From positions 62,001 to 126,000 of the forward strand of contig DXZS01000025.1 of NCBI GenBank assembly GCA_019419505.1: a stretch of 64,000 nucleotides of DNA, read 5' to 3'. The notes under the pieces were generated by a model. That model had not been told where the DNA came from. It searched no databases and saw only the letters and a list, made by a program, of their open reading frames with translations. The position numbers and the translations under genes were made by a program. Of the stretch, positions 7,743-16,409 are shown piece after piece. Within the stretch, counting starts at the first letter, position 1; each line of letters starts with the position of its first letter. The DNA comes from Collinsella sp. GTDB taxonomy: Bacteria > Actinomycetota > Coriobacteriia > Coriobacteriales > Coriobacteriaceae.

Positions 7743-10493
7743 GTGAGCGATTGCAAGAGGGTTTACCGTTTTGGAACCGACGCCCAGGGCACCTGTGTCA
7801 CTGAGGGCGACAAATCCATGAACTTCGTGCTTGGCGGCAAAGGCGCAAACCTTGCCGAGATGAGCCGCATCAGTCTGCCGGTTCCCGGTGGCTTTACCAT
7901 TACCTGCCAGACCTGTGTCGAGTACTCCGGTGCCGGCAACGTCTGGCCCGAAGGCGCACTCGATGAGATCGTTGCCGCCGAGGCGGACCTCGAGGCCCGT
8001 TGCGGCAAGAAACTCGGCGATGCCTCCGATCCGCTGCTCGTGTCGGTTCGCTCGGGCGCTCCGTTCTCCATGCCCGGCATGATGGACACGGTCCTCAACC
8101 TGGGCCTCAACGACGATTCCGTCCAGGGCCTTATCGCGCAGACGCAGAACCCGCGCTTTGCCTGGGACAGCTACCGTCGCTTTATCCAGATGTTCTCCAA
8201 CGTCGTCATGGGCGTCGACGCCGACCTATTCGAGAACGCTCTGACCCAGGCCCGCCTGGTCGCCGGCGTTCGCGTCGATTCCGAGCTTTCGGCCGAGGAC
8301 CTGCAGGAGCTTGTCGAGACGTTCAAGGGTATTTTCTCCGATAACGTCGAGGCGACCCTGTATCCCGAGCTTGAGGGTGCCGACGGCAAGCCCGTCTTCC
8401 CGCATGATCCGGAGCTCCAGTTGCGCCTTGCCATCCAGGCCGTCTTTGGCAGCTGGATGAACGAGCGTGCCTGCATTTACCGCAAACAGCACGGCATTTC
8501 CGACGAGCTCGGCACCGCCGTCAACGTCCAGGCCATGGCCTTTGGCAACAAGGGCGAGACCTCTGCGACCGGCGTCGCCTTTACGCGCAACCCGGCCGAC
8601 GGCACCAAGGAGTTCTATGGCGACTTTTTGGTGAATGCCCAGGGCGAGGACGTCGTCGCCGGCATCCGAAACACCGAGCCCATCGCCGACCTCAAGACCA
8701 CCTCGGGCCTCGAGTCCGCAGGCGAGGAGCTCGAGCGCGTGTTCCTGACGCTCGAGGATCATTACCGCGATATGTGCGATATCGAGTTTACCATCGAGCA
8801 GGGCAAGCTCTGGATGCTCCAGACCCGCGTGGGCAAGCGCACCGCCACTGCCGCCCTGCGCATTGCTATCGAAATGGTCGAGGAGGGCCTCATCACCCGC
8901 GAGGAGGCTGTGAGCCGCATCGATCCCGCGCAGCTCGACCAGCTCCTGCACCCGCAGTTTGACGCCTCCAAGAAGTACGAGGCCCTGGCCAGCGGTTTGA
9001 ACGCCAGCCCCGGTGCCGCCGTGGGCGAGGTCGTGTTCTCGAGCGATGACGCCGTCGCGCGCGCCAACGAGGGTCACAAGGTCATTTTGGTTCGCTGGGA
9101 GACCAACCCCGATGACCTGAAGGGCATGGTCGCCGCCGAGGGCATCCTGACCAGCCACGGTGGCAAGACGAGCCATGCCGCCGTTATCGCCCGCGGCATG
9201 GGTACGCCCTGCGTCTGCGGCGTCGAACGCTTCCATATCGACGCCGCCGAGAAGGTCGTGCGCATCGAGGGCAGTGACCGCGTGCTGCATGAGGGCGATG
9301 TCATCTCCATCGACGGCACCCAGGGTATCGTCGTCGACGGCGCCGTCGATCTGGTTTCGGCCGAGCTCACCGGTGACCTGGACACCATCTTGTCCTGGGC
9401 CGACGAGATCCGTCTGGACGAGACCTGTGGCCACGCCAACCACGTGCGCGTTAATGCCGACAACCCCGAGGACGCCGAGCTTGCCCTCGAGTTTGGCGCC
9501 GAGGCTATTGGCCTGTGCCGCACCGAGCACATGTTCCTGGGCGATCGCAAGAACATCATCCAGAGCTTTATCCTGTCTGACGATGAGGCCGTGAAGCAGC
9601 AGGCCCTGTCCGACCTGCTTAAGGTCCAGACCGAGGACTTCCTGGCGATGTTCAAGACCATGTCTGGTCGCGATGTGGTCGTCCGCCTGCTCGATCCGCC
9701 GCTTCATGAGTTCCTGGATAATCCTCGCGAGCTCGAGGTCGCCATCACCAGGAAGGAAGCCGCTGGGGCCAGCGAGGAAGAGCTTGCCGTCCTGCGCACC
9801 CGCCTGCGTCGTATCGACGGCATGGTCGAGTCCAACCCCATGCTGGGCTTGCGCGGCGTGCGCCTGTCCGTCGTCTTTGGCGATCTGCCGCTCATGCAGG
9901 TCCGCGCCGTCGCCACGGCTGCTGCCCGCCTTATCAAGGAGGGCGTCGACCCGCGTCCCGAGATTATGGTCCCGCTCGTTTCCATCACGGCCGAGCATGT
10001 CCAGACCCGCGAGGTCATCGAGCGCGTGATCGCCGAGGTTTCCGTCGAAGAGGGCGTCGAGCTCAACATTCCCGTGGGCACCATGCTCGAGCTGCCGCGT
10101 GCCTGCATGGTCGCCGACGAGATTGCCAAGCACGCCGACTTCTTCTGCTTTGGCACCAACGACCTTACGCAGACGACCTTCGGCTTCTCCCGCGACGATG
10201 CCGAGGCCAAGTTCATCCCGCTGTACATGCACAAGAAGATCTTGAAGGACAACCCCTTCGAGACCATCGACGCGGCGGTGCTCGAGCTCGTGCGCATGGC
10301 CGTCGAGAAGGGTCGCGCCACCAATCCTGACATGCACTTTGGCGTGTGCGGTGAGCACGGCGGCGACCCCAAGTCTATCAAGGGCCTGTTTAACGTGGCG
10401 GATGTGGACTATGTGTCCTGCTCACCCTACCGCGTGCCTCTGGCGCGTCTGGCTGCCGCCCAGGCCAAGCTCGAGGCCAAGCGTTCCGCCTAA
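7743..10493 (+). CDS. ppdK: Pyruvate, phosphate dikinase
   Basis: Interconverts pyruvate, ATP and phosphate with phosphoenolpyruvate, AMP and pyrophosphate. The N-terminal ATP-grasp part begins VYRFGTDAQG and includes GGKGANLAEM. The swivelling phosphohistidine domain has GGKTSHAAVIARGMGTPC with the catalytic His near residue 478. The C-terminal PEP/pyruvate TIM barrel ends with FGVCGEHGGDP, the catalytic Cys near 869. The length, 916, is slightly above the usual 870-900. The GTG at 7743 follows AAGGGGAAG. In a fermenter it can run in either direction; the upstream regulator supports reversible control. Confidence 0.98.
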   Translation: MSDCKRVYRFGTDAQGTCVTEGDKSMNFVLGGKGANLAEMSRISLPVPGGFTITCQTCVEYSGAGNVWPEGALDEIVAAEADLEARCGKKLGDASDPLLVSVRSGAPFSMPGMMDTVLNLGLNDDSVQGLIAQTQNPRFAWDSYRRFIQMFSNVVMGVDADLFENALTQARLVAGVRVDSELSAEDLQELVETFKGIFSDNVEATLYPELEGADGKPVFPHDPELQLRLAIQAVFGSWMNERACIYRKQHGISDELGTAVNVQAMAFGNKGETSATGVAFTRNPADGTKEFYGDFLVNAQGEDVVAGIRNTEPIADLKTTSGLESAGEELERVFLTLEDHYRDMCDIEFTIEQGKLWMLQTRVGKRTATAALRIAIEMVEEGLITREEAVSRIDPAQLDQLLHPQFDASKKYEALASGLNASPGAAVGEVVFSSDDAVARANEGHKVILVRWETNPDDLKGMVAAEGILTSHGGKTSHAAVIARGMGTPCVCGVERFHIDAAEKVVRIEGSDRVLHEGDVISIDGTQGIVVDGAVDLVSAELTGDLDTILSWADEIRLDETCGHANHVRVNADNPEDAELALEFGAEAIGLCRTEHMFLGDRKNIIQSFILSDDEAVKQQALSDLLKVQTEDFLAMFKTMSGRDVVVRLLDPPLHEFLDNPRELEVAITRKEAAGASEEELAVLRTRLRRIDGMVESNPMLGLRGVRLSVVFGDLPLMQVRAVATAAARLIKEGVDPRPEIMVPLVSITAEHVQTREVIERVIAEVSVEEGVELNIPVGTMLELPRACMVADEIAKHADFFCFGTNDLTQTTFGFSRDDAEAKFIPLYMHKKILKDNPFETIDAAVLELVRMAVEKGRATNPDMHFGVCGEHGGDPKSIKGLFNVADVDYVSCSPYRVPLARLAAAQAKLEAKRSA

Positions 10494-10531
10494 CGTTTTG
10501 GGTGTAGACGCCTAGTGTAGTCCCCCTTCAT

Positions 10532-10564
10532 GCCGCCCGTCTCATTCGTGAGGCGGGCGGTTAT
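10532..10564 (+). terminator. Terminator after ppdK
   Basis: CCGCCCGTCTC (10533-10543) pairs with GAGGCGGGCGG (10550-10560) around a 6-nt loop, with one G-U pair. Only a short TT follows, so the T-run is weak. Confidence 0.6.
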
Positions 10565-10607
10565 CATGTGCGGGTTTTGTCTTTTTGTCTGCGTAAAAAA
10601 TTGTTCT

Positions 10608-10634
10608 TGCAGCGGAAACCCGCGCGTGTATACT
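10608..10634 (+). promoter_or_regulatory. Candidate rplS promoter
   Basis: TTGCAG (10608-10613) and TATACT (10629-10634) are separated by 15 bp, shorter than the 17-bp optimum. The -10 box is good. The region lies between the ppdK terminator and rplS. Confidence 0.4.
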
Positions 10635-10703
10635 CGAATACGTTTGTTCAACTACGTGCCGGCCGAGGTGGTACGGCACCTCTAGAAGAGTAAGGAATTG
10701 CAC

Positions 10704-11045
10704 ATGGATTACATCCGCGCAATCGAGCGTCAGCAGATCCGCGAGGACATTCCTCAGGTTCGCGTCGCCGACAACGTCAAGGTTCACTACCGCATTAAGG
10801 AAGGCGACCGCGAGCGCATCCAGGTCTTCCAGGGCGACGTCATCCGCATGGCCGGCGCCGGTGCCCGCGAGACCTTCACCGTCCGCAAGATGTCCTTCGG
10901 TGTTGGTGTTGAGCGTACCTTCCCGCTTCACAGCCCCAAGATCGCCAAGCTCGAGGTCGTTCGTCATGGTCGCGTCCGTCGCGCCAAGCTGTACTACCTC
11001 CGCGACAAGGTGGGCAAGGCTGCTCGCATCCCCGAGAAGCGCTAA
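10704..11045 (+). CDS. rplS: 50S ribosomal protein L19
   Basis: Large-subunit protein at the 30S-50S interface. The sequence MDYIRAIERQQIREDIPQV, the central FTVRKMSFGVGVERTFPLHS and the RRAKLYYLRD end are typical of L19. The ATG at 10704 has AAGGA 8 nt upstream; the in-frame TTG at 10698 is too close to that site. The length of 113 is normal. It has its own promoter and a strong terminator, so it appears monocistronic, although L19 more often follows trmD. Confidence 0.98.
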   Translation: MDYIRAIERQQIREDIPQVRVADNVKVHYRIKEGDRERIQVFQGDVIRMAGAGARETFTVRKMSFGVGVERTFPLHSPKIAKLEVVRHGRVRRAKLYYLRDKVGKAARIPEKR

Positions 11046-11079
11046 GAAGATCGCAGCGTCTGTCCACTCGTTTGGACAC

Positions 11080-11109
11080 AAGGGTCACCTTCGGGTGGCC
11101 CTTCTTTTT
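11080..11109 (+). terminator. Terminator after rplS
   Basis: AAGGGTCACC, a TTCG tetraloop, then GGTGGCCCTT and CTTTTT: a textbook Rho-independent terminator. Confidence 0.92.
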
Positions 11110-11138
11110 ATCTGATTTGCATGCAAGGAGGGCCTGGT

Positions 11139-11927
11139 ATGGCCAACATGACGAGCTCGGTTTCGGCATCGCAGGTTGCCGGTGAGTTGGCGAGCGCTAC
11201 GTTTGAGGAGATTCCCGCCCTCGTGGAGCATTATCGCGAGGACCCGCGCCAGCAGGTGATCAAGGCTTGTGAACGCGCCCTCAAACGCCATGCCAAAGAG
11301 CTTGCCGAGCGCGAGCGCGTCAATGACATGTACGAGCTTATGCATGAGCTTGGCGGCGATGGGGTGGTCGTTGGTGTCGACGAGGTGGGTCGCGGATCGG
11401 TGGCCGGTCCTTTGACGGTGTGCGCCGTCTGTCTTCCTATGGAGCCGCACGTTTGGGGTATCAACGATTCCAAAAAGCTCACGCCGGCGCGCCGCGAGTT
11501 GCTCTCAGTGAAGATTGCCGAGGTGGCGACGGCGATCGGTTTTTGCCATATCGCGCCTGCGGATATCGATGATATGGGTATGGCCCGGGCCATCCGCGCT
11601 GCCGTCGCGGGCGCCGTGGCCGATACGGGGCTCGAGCCCGATTGCGTGCTTATGGATGGCAACCCCTTGGGCGCCGTTCCTAACGAGCGCGATGTGGTGA
11701 AGGGCGATGCCAAGATCGCCTGCATCGCCGCGGCGTCCATCATGGCCAAGGTCACGCGTGACGAGATGATGGTCGAGTACGACGCCGAGTACCCCGAGTA
11801 CCATCTGGCCGAGTCGAAGGGCTATGCGAGCCCCGAGCATATCGAGGCCATTCGCAAACATGGACTTTGTCCGCTGCACCGCGTGAGCTTTTGCGGAAGC
11901 TTTCTGCAGACTGAGCGCCTTTTCTAG
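11139..11927 (+). CDS. rnhB: Ribonuclease HII
   Basis: Cleaves RNA in RNA-DNA hybrids and single ribonucleotides in DNA. The active site begins VVVGVDEVGRGSVAGPL (Asp-Glu pair); a later acidic residue is in CVLMDGNPLG, and the C-terminal SKGYASPEHIEAIRKHG is conserved. Residues 1-70 form a charged helical N-terminal extension like that of Bacillus RnhB. The ATG at 11139 is chosen because AAGGAGGG lies just upstream; the in-frame ATG at 11121 precedes that site. Length 262. Confidence 0.96.
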   Translation: MANMTSSVSASQVAGELASATFEEIPALVEHYREDPRQQVIKACERALKRHAKELAERERVNDMYELMHELGGDGVVVGVDEVGRGSVAGPLTVCAVCLPMEPHVWGINDSKKLTPARRELLSVKIAEVATAIGFCHIAPADIDDMGMARAIRAAVAGAVADTGLEPDCVLMDGNPLGAVPNERDVVKGDAKIACIAAASIMAKVTRDEMMVEYDAEYPEYHLAESKGYASPEHIEAIRKHGLCPLHRVSFCGSFLQTERLF

Positions 11928-11976
11928 GCCAATTGTGGAGATAGGGACCTTAAAGGTTCTATAAACCTGCTGGTAG

Positions 11977-12018
11977 CGGGCCGTATGCAACAGCATTGCT
12001 GCGTACGGCCCGTTTTTT
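11977..12018 (+). terminator. Terminator after rnhB
   Basis: CGGGCCGTATGC pairs with GCGTACGGCCCG (one G-U) and is followed by TTTTTT. Confidence 0.93.
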
Positions 12019-12116
12019 GATGGCATTTGGTCAGCTTTTGGTTTGCTTCCGGTACTTACCCGCATGAAAGGTGCCCTCATCATCGGGGCAATGCAGTGTG
12101 CGGGAAAGGAGACCCC

Positions 12117-12602
12117 ATGAGTGCCGCAAGCAAAAAGAGCAAGACGCAGCAGCTCAAGGAGCGTTGGGAAAACGGCGAGCTCGACTGCGGGGCGATGACG
12201 CCCGAGTTTATCAAGGGACTCAGTCCCCGCGAGCTGGGCATGCTGGGCGAGCTGATCACCATCGACTACTTTAACGAACGCGGCTACACCTTGCTGGAGC
12301 AGGGTTATCGTTGCACCGAGGGCGAGGCCGATCTGGTGCTGCTCGATGAGCTCGACGATGTCGTGGTGATGGCCGAGGTCAAGACCAGACGCGTCGCACT
12401 GGATTGCAACACGCGGGTCTTTCCCGAGGAGGCCGTGGACGCTCAAAAGCAACGCCGCTACCGCCGCATCGCAAGCTGCTATCTTATGGAGCATTATCCG
12501 CTCAAGGCGATTCGCTTCGATGCCGTGGGTGTCACCATTCGCGGCGGGCATATCGCCGAGATCGAGCATCAGTACAACGCGTTCGATTGGCAGGTGTCGT
12601 GA
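12117..12602 (+). CDS. YraN-family (UPF0102) nuclease-like protein
   Basis: Member of the UPF0102/YraN family, predicted to have a PD-(D/E)XK nuclease fold. The core is GELITIDYFNERGYTLLEQ, then EGEADLVLLDELDDVVVMAE and VKTRR, holding the Glu, Asp and Glu-x-Lys expected of that fold. It is 161 residues against about 120 for the family; the extra 40 or so are a charged N-terminal stretch (MSAASKKSKTQQLKERWENG). AAAGGAG precedes the ATG at 12117. The stop overlaps the comM start by one base, and yraN-comM-dprA is a known grouping linked to DNA uptake and recombination. Biochemical role not settled. Confidence 0.88.
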   Translation: MSAASKKSKTQQLKERWENGELDCGAMTPEFIKGLSPRELGMLGELITIDYFNERGYTLLEQGYRCTEGEADLVLLDELDDVVVMAEVKTRRVALDCNTRVFPEEAVDAQKQRRYRRIASCYLMEHYPLKAIRFDAVGVTIRGGHIAEIEHQYNAFDWQVS

Positions 12603-14125
12603 TGGCGTTCGAGACGTTTGCCGTTCACGCGGCCTGCATCCGCGGCGTCGAGGCGATTCACGTCACGGTCGAGGTCTCGCTTGCCGGTGGCGTTCCGGGC
12701 ATTCAGATGCTCGGCATCCCGAGTATGGAGGTGATGGAGTCACGCGGTCGTATTCGCTGCGCGATGCGCTCCGCCGGGTTCGAGATCCCACGCTCGGGCA
12801 TTACGGTCAATCTGGCGCCCGGCGATATTCGCAAGACCGGTAGCGGCTTTGATCTGCCCATCGCCATCGCGGTTCTAGCGGCCGATGGTCAGATTCCCCG
12901 CGATAACCTCGATCGTTGTCTTATCGCAGGTGAGCTTGGCTTGGACGGTACGGTGCTTCCTGTCAAGGGCGAGGTGGCGTTTCAGCTATTGGCTCGCGAC
13001 ATGGGGCTGTCTTTCATCGCCGGCAGGTCCGACCAGCATGTGCCACTCGCGGGCGTGGATTGCGGCTTTATCGATCATTTGTCTCAGCTTGCCCATGGCA
13101 TGGGCGAGGCGGCTCGGCACTATCTGGATTCCGAGGTCGTCGAGGCGACCTTTGAGCCTGAGCTCGACTATGCCGACGTGCTGGGGCAGGAGGTTGCCAA
13201 ACGCGGCATGGCGCTTGCGGCGGCAGGAGAACTCGGCTTGCTCATGATTGGGTCCCCGGGATCGGGCAAGACGATGCTCGCACGCCGTATGACCGGCATC
13301 CTGCCCGGGCTTTCCGTTGAGGATCAACAGGAGGCGCTGTGCATCCATTCGGTCTTGGGCGAGAACATCGATGGCTTATTGGCAGGTCATCGGCCGTTTC
13401 GAAGTCCCCATCACAGTATTTCAACGGCGGGCCTTATCGGCGGCGGGCGCCCGGTGCACCCGGGTGAGATCAGCCTTGCTCATGGCGGCGTGCTCTTTTT
13501 GGACGAGCTTGCCGAGTTTCCCACGGGTGTGCTGCAGACGCTGCGTCAGCCTATCGAACGCGGCTATGTGAGGATCGTGCGCGTCGACGGGGCCTTTACC
13601 TTCCCGTCGCGCTTTCAGCTGCTGGCTGCGAGCAATCCCTGCCCCTGCGGCTTTTTGGGCGATCGCGAGGTGCCATGCCGCTGCTCGGCATCGATGGTGG
13701 AGCGCTATCGGGCAAAGCTGCGCGGTCCTTTGGCCGACCGTATCGACATGATGATCGATGTGACCCGTCCCGACCCCCAAGTGATTATCGAGGGTGCGGA
13801 GGGTATGTCGTCGGCCGAGTTGCGTGACTACGTTGTGCGCGGTCGCGCCTTTCGCGCCTGGCGCGAGTCCCGTATGGACGATGCGGATGCCGAGGCCGAG
13901 GATGACGAGACGCGGTCCATTGACGGCGTCGTTTCGACCTTTGAGCTCGATGATGCGGCGGAGAAGTGTGTGCTCGGCCTGTCGAAGCGCACGCATCTCA
14001 CGGGCCGCGGCATCGTACGCTTGGTGCGTATCGCGCGTACCATCGCCGACGTCGCCGAGAGCGAGCAGGTGACGCAGGACCACGTGCTCGAGGCGGCGAT
14101 GTACCAGGGAAGGAGGGACCAATGA
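12602..14125 (+). CDS. comM: YifB/ComM-family AAA+ ATPase (Mg-chelatase-like)
   Basis: Hexameric AAA+ motor; in Vibrio ComM acts as a branch-migration helicase during natural transformation. An N-terminal Lon-protease-like domain (residues 1-170) includes ETFAVHAACIRGVEAIHVTV and LAPGDIRKTGSGFDLPIA. Walker A is GSPGSGKTM (about 217-225), Walker B LFLDELAEF, followed by a short Cys cluster NPCPCGFLGD..CRCS and a C-terminal Mg-chelatase domain. Length 507. The ATG at 12602 overlaps the stop of the previous gene (TGATG), which decides the start over longer upstream readings. dprA follows with overlap. Confidence 0.94.
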   Translation: MAFETFAVHAACIRGVEAIHVTVEVSLAGGVPGIQMLGIPSMEVMESRGRIRCAMRSAGFEIPRSGITVNLAPGDIRKTGSGFDLPIAIAVLAADGQIPRDNLDRCLIAGELGLDGTVLPVKGEVAFQLLARDMGLSFIAGRSDQHVPLAGVDCGFIDHLSQLAHGMGEAARHYLDSEVVEATFEPELDYADVLGQEVAKRGMALAAAGELGLLMIGSPGSGKTMLARRMTGILPGLSVEDQQEALCIHSVLGENIDGLLAGHRPFRSPHHSISTAGLIGGGRPVHPGEISLAHGGVLFLDELAEFPTGVLQTLRQPIERGYVRIVRVDGAFTFPSRFQLLAASNPCPCGFLGDREVPCRCSASMVERYRAKLRGPLADRIDMMIDVTRPDPQVIIEGAEGMSSAELRDYVVRGRAFRAWRESRMDDADAEAEDDETRSIDGVVSTFELDDAAEKCVLGLSKRTHLTGRGIVRLVRIARTIADVAESEQVTQDHVLEAAMYQGRRDQ

Positions 14126-15057
14126 TGGCCGAGGGGACCTTTGAGCTGCATCCAGGCGATGCGTTGTATCCCGAGACCGTTTTGGAGCTTTCTGATATAC
14201 CCCAGACGCTCTATGTGCGCGGCAACCCCGAGGTGCTTTCGACGCCCGCGCTCTCCATCATCGGCGCGCGCAAGGCCTCGCCGTATGGTCTTGCCGTGGC
14301 AGAGCTTGCGGCAAAGGTGGCGATCGAGGCGGGAGTGACGGTTGTTTCGGGCGGCGCGGTCGGTTGTGACCAGGCCTCGGGTTGGGCTGCGGTCAACGCC
14401 GGCGGCAAACACGTCGTGGTGCTGGGGACGGGCGCCGACGTGGTCTACCCGCGTTCGAGTGCGGGGCTTATTACGCGCACGCTCGATACGGGTGGCGCGG
14501 TCGTATCGATATCCCCGTGGGGCATGGGTCCGCGCAAGTTTGCCTTTCCACGCCGCAATCGCGTGATTGCGGCCCTGTCACAAGCCCTCTTTGTATCCGA
14601 GGCAGGTATGCCTTCCGGGACGTTTTCTACAGCCGAGGCTGCTATGGATTTGGGGCGCGAACTTCTTGCCGTGCCGGGGTCGATCCTATCGCCCGAGTCG
14701 CGTGGCACGAATTACCTCATTGCGAACGGGGCCTGCTGCATCATCGACGAGGAATCTATCGAGATGGCTCTCTCACGCATCTACGGCACCCTGCGCTACT
14801 CGCGCCCCGATGCGCCCGGCATTGCCGACCTGGATCCAACACAGCAGACCGTGATGCATGCGCTCATCGCCTCTCCGCTCAAGGTCGACGACATCGCGGC
14901 GCTTGTCTCGCTCGATGCCGTCGGAGTGCTCAAGCTCTTGGGTTCGCTTGAGCTCGAGGGGCTTATTGAGCGCATGATGGATGGAAGGTATGCGCCCTCC
15001 AAGTTTGCCCTTCACGCCCAGACACCCTTCGGTCACAATGGAAAACGTGTCAATTAG
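14122..15057 (+). CDS. dprA: DNA processing protein DprA
   Basis: Binds incoming single-stranded DNA and loads RecA during transformation. The Rossmann-like DprA core reads LYVRGNPEVLSTPALSIIGA, VVSGGAVGCDQASGWAAV, VVVLGTGADVVYP, FAFPRRNRVIAALSQALFVS and VPGSILSPESRGTNYLI. A winged-helix-like C-terminal region follows (DPTQQTVMHALIASPLKVDD). 311 residues. The start is the first of two ATGs at 14122, overlapping the comM stop and preceded by GGAAGGAGGG. With comM and the distant comEA/comEC genes it suggests a DNA-uptake pathway. Confidence 0.95.
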   Translation: MMAEGTFELHPGDALYPETVLELSDIPQTLYVRGNPEVLSTPALSIIGARKASPYGLAVAELAAKVAIEAGVTVVSGGAVGCDQASGWAAVNAGGKHVVVLGTGADVVYPRSSAGLITRTLDTGGAVVSISPWGMGPRKFAFPRRNRVIAALSQALFVSEAGMPSGTFSTAEAAMDLGRELLAVPGSILSPESRGTNYLIANGACCIIDEESIEMALSRIYGTLRYSRPDAPGIADLDPTQQTVMHALIASPLKVDDIAALVSLDAVGVLKLLGSLELEGLIERMMDGRYAPSKFALHAQTPFGHNGKRVN

Positions 15058-15071
15058 AAAGGTGTTTGCAG

Positions 15072-16409
15072 ATGCTGTTTGATCAGGTGACGGTTATCGG
15101 TGGCGGTCTGGCGGGTTCGGAGTGCGCGATCCAGCTGGCAGATCGCGGGTTTGCCGTAAAGCTGTGCGAGATGCGCCCCCAGGTGAGCTCCCCGGCCCAC
15201 CATACCGATCACCTGGCAGAGCTCGTCTGCTCCAATTCGTTTAAGTCGACCCGTCCGGATTCCGCGGCTGGTTTGCTGAAAGCTGAGCTTGAGCGCATGG
15301 GTTCAGTCCTGCTCGATTGCGCCCATCGCGCGGCTGTTCCCGCCGGTGGCGCCCTGGCGGTCGACCGCGTCAAGTTTTCCGAGCTTGTCGAGGCCGAGGT
15401 TGCCGCCCGTCCCAATATCGAGGTCGTGCACGGCGAGGTCACGCAGATTCCCGAGGGTCACGTGGTCATTGCCGCGGGCCCGCTGTGTTCACCGGCGCTG
15501 AGCGAAGAGGTTATGAAGCTCGTCGGTGGCGATGCCCTGGCATTCTTTGATGCGGCGGCGCCGATCGTCGATGCCTCCACGCTCGATATGGACGTGTTGT
15601 TCTCGCAGTCGCGCTACGAGGAGCAGGGGAGCGGCGACTATCTCAACGCTCCGCTCAATAAGGAGGAGTACGAGGCCTTTATCGAGGCGCTTACCACGGC
15701 CGACCGCGTGGTGCTCAAAGACTTTGAGGGCGGCGATCTGTTCCAGGCCTGCCAGCCTGCCGAGGAAGTTGCGCGCACCGGCAAGGACGCCATTCGCTTT
15801 GGCGCCATGAAGCCCGTCGGCCTCACCGACCCGCGTACCGGACGTCGCCCCTGGGCGGCGATTCAGCTGCGTGCCGAGAACAAGGAGAAGACCGCCTATA
15901 ACCTGGTGGGCTTCCAGACCAACTTGACCTTTGGCGAGCAGAAGCGCGTCTTCCATATGGTGCCGGGCCTGGAGAACGCTGAGTTCTTCCGCTACGGTGT
16001 CATGCACCGCAATACCTTTGTCGACGCCCCGCACGTGCTCGATGGCACCTTTGCCGTGCCCGGTACCGGCGTGCGTCTGGCCGGTCAGATCACCGGTACC
16101 GAGGGATACATGGAAGCCGTGGCGACAGGTCTGCTCGCGGCGCTCAACACCTATGCCGAGGCTATCGGTGCCGCGGGCGTCGAGTTGCCGCGTGTGGGTG
16201 CCCTGGGTGCGCTCGTGGGCTACGCGACCGATCCTGCCACCGTGGGCTATCAGCCTATGCATGTCAACTTTGGCCTGGTGCCGCCGCTCGAGGACGGTAA
16301 GCGCCGCAGCAAGCGCGACCGCTATCAGGCCTATGCGGACCGTGCGCTCGAGGCCCTCGATGCCTACTTGGCCACGCGTTCCGACTTGTTTGGAGGCGAC
16401 CGGTCATAG
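15072..16409 (+). CDS. trmFO: tRNA uracil-54 C5-methyltransferase TrmFO (FAD/folate-dependent)
   Basis: Makes ribothymidine at position 54 of tRNAs using methylene-tetrahydrofolate and FADH2, in place of TrmA. The FAD-binding loop VTVIGGGLAGSECAIQL is at residues 6-22. HHTDHLAELVCSNSFKS and the C-terminal TGTEGYMEAVATGLLA are typical. The ATG at 15072 is preferred to the TTG at 15066 because GAAAGG lies 9 nt upstream. Length 445. The last codons overlap the Shine-Dalgarno region of the xerC-like gene; one base at 16405 may have altered both genes (see findings). Confidence 0.96.
   Translation: MLFDQVTVIGGGLAGSECAIQLADRGFAVKLCEMRPQVSSPAHHTDHLAELVCSNSFKSTRPDSAAGLLKAELERMGSVLLDCAHRAAVPAGGALAVDRVKFSELVEAEVAARPNIEVVHGEVTQIPEGHVVIAAGPLCSPALSEEVMKLVGGDALAFFDAAAPIVDASTLDMDVLFSQSRYEEQGSGDYLNAPLNKEEYEAFIEALTTADRVVLKDFEGGDLFQACQPAEEVARTGKDAIRFGAMKPVGLTDPRTGRRPWAAIQLRAENKEKTAYNLVGFQTNLTFGEQKRVFHMVPGLENAEFFRYGVMHRNTFVDAPHVLDGTFAVPGTGVRLAGQITGTEGYMEAVATGLLAALNTYAEAIGAAGVELPRVGALGALVGYATDPATVGYQPMHVNFGLVPPLEDGKRRSKRDRYQAYADRALEALDAYLATRSDLFGGDRS

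Noticed and set aside
8226..10358. 710-codon minus-strand open frame inside ppdK
   Set aside because: Antisense shadow of ppdK with His/Leu/Gly-rich composition and no recognisable domain.
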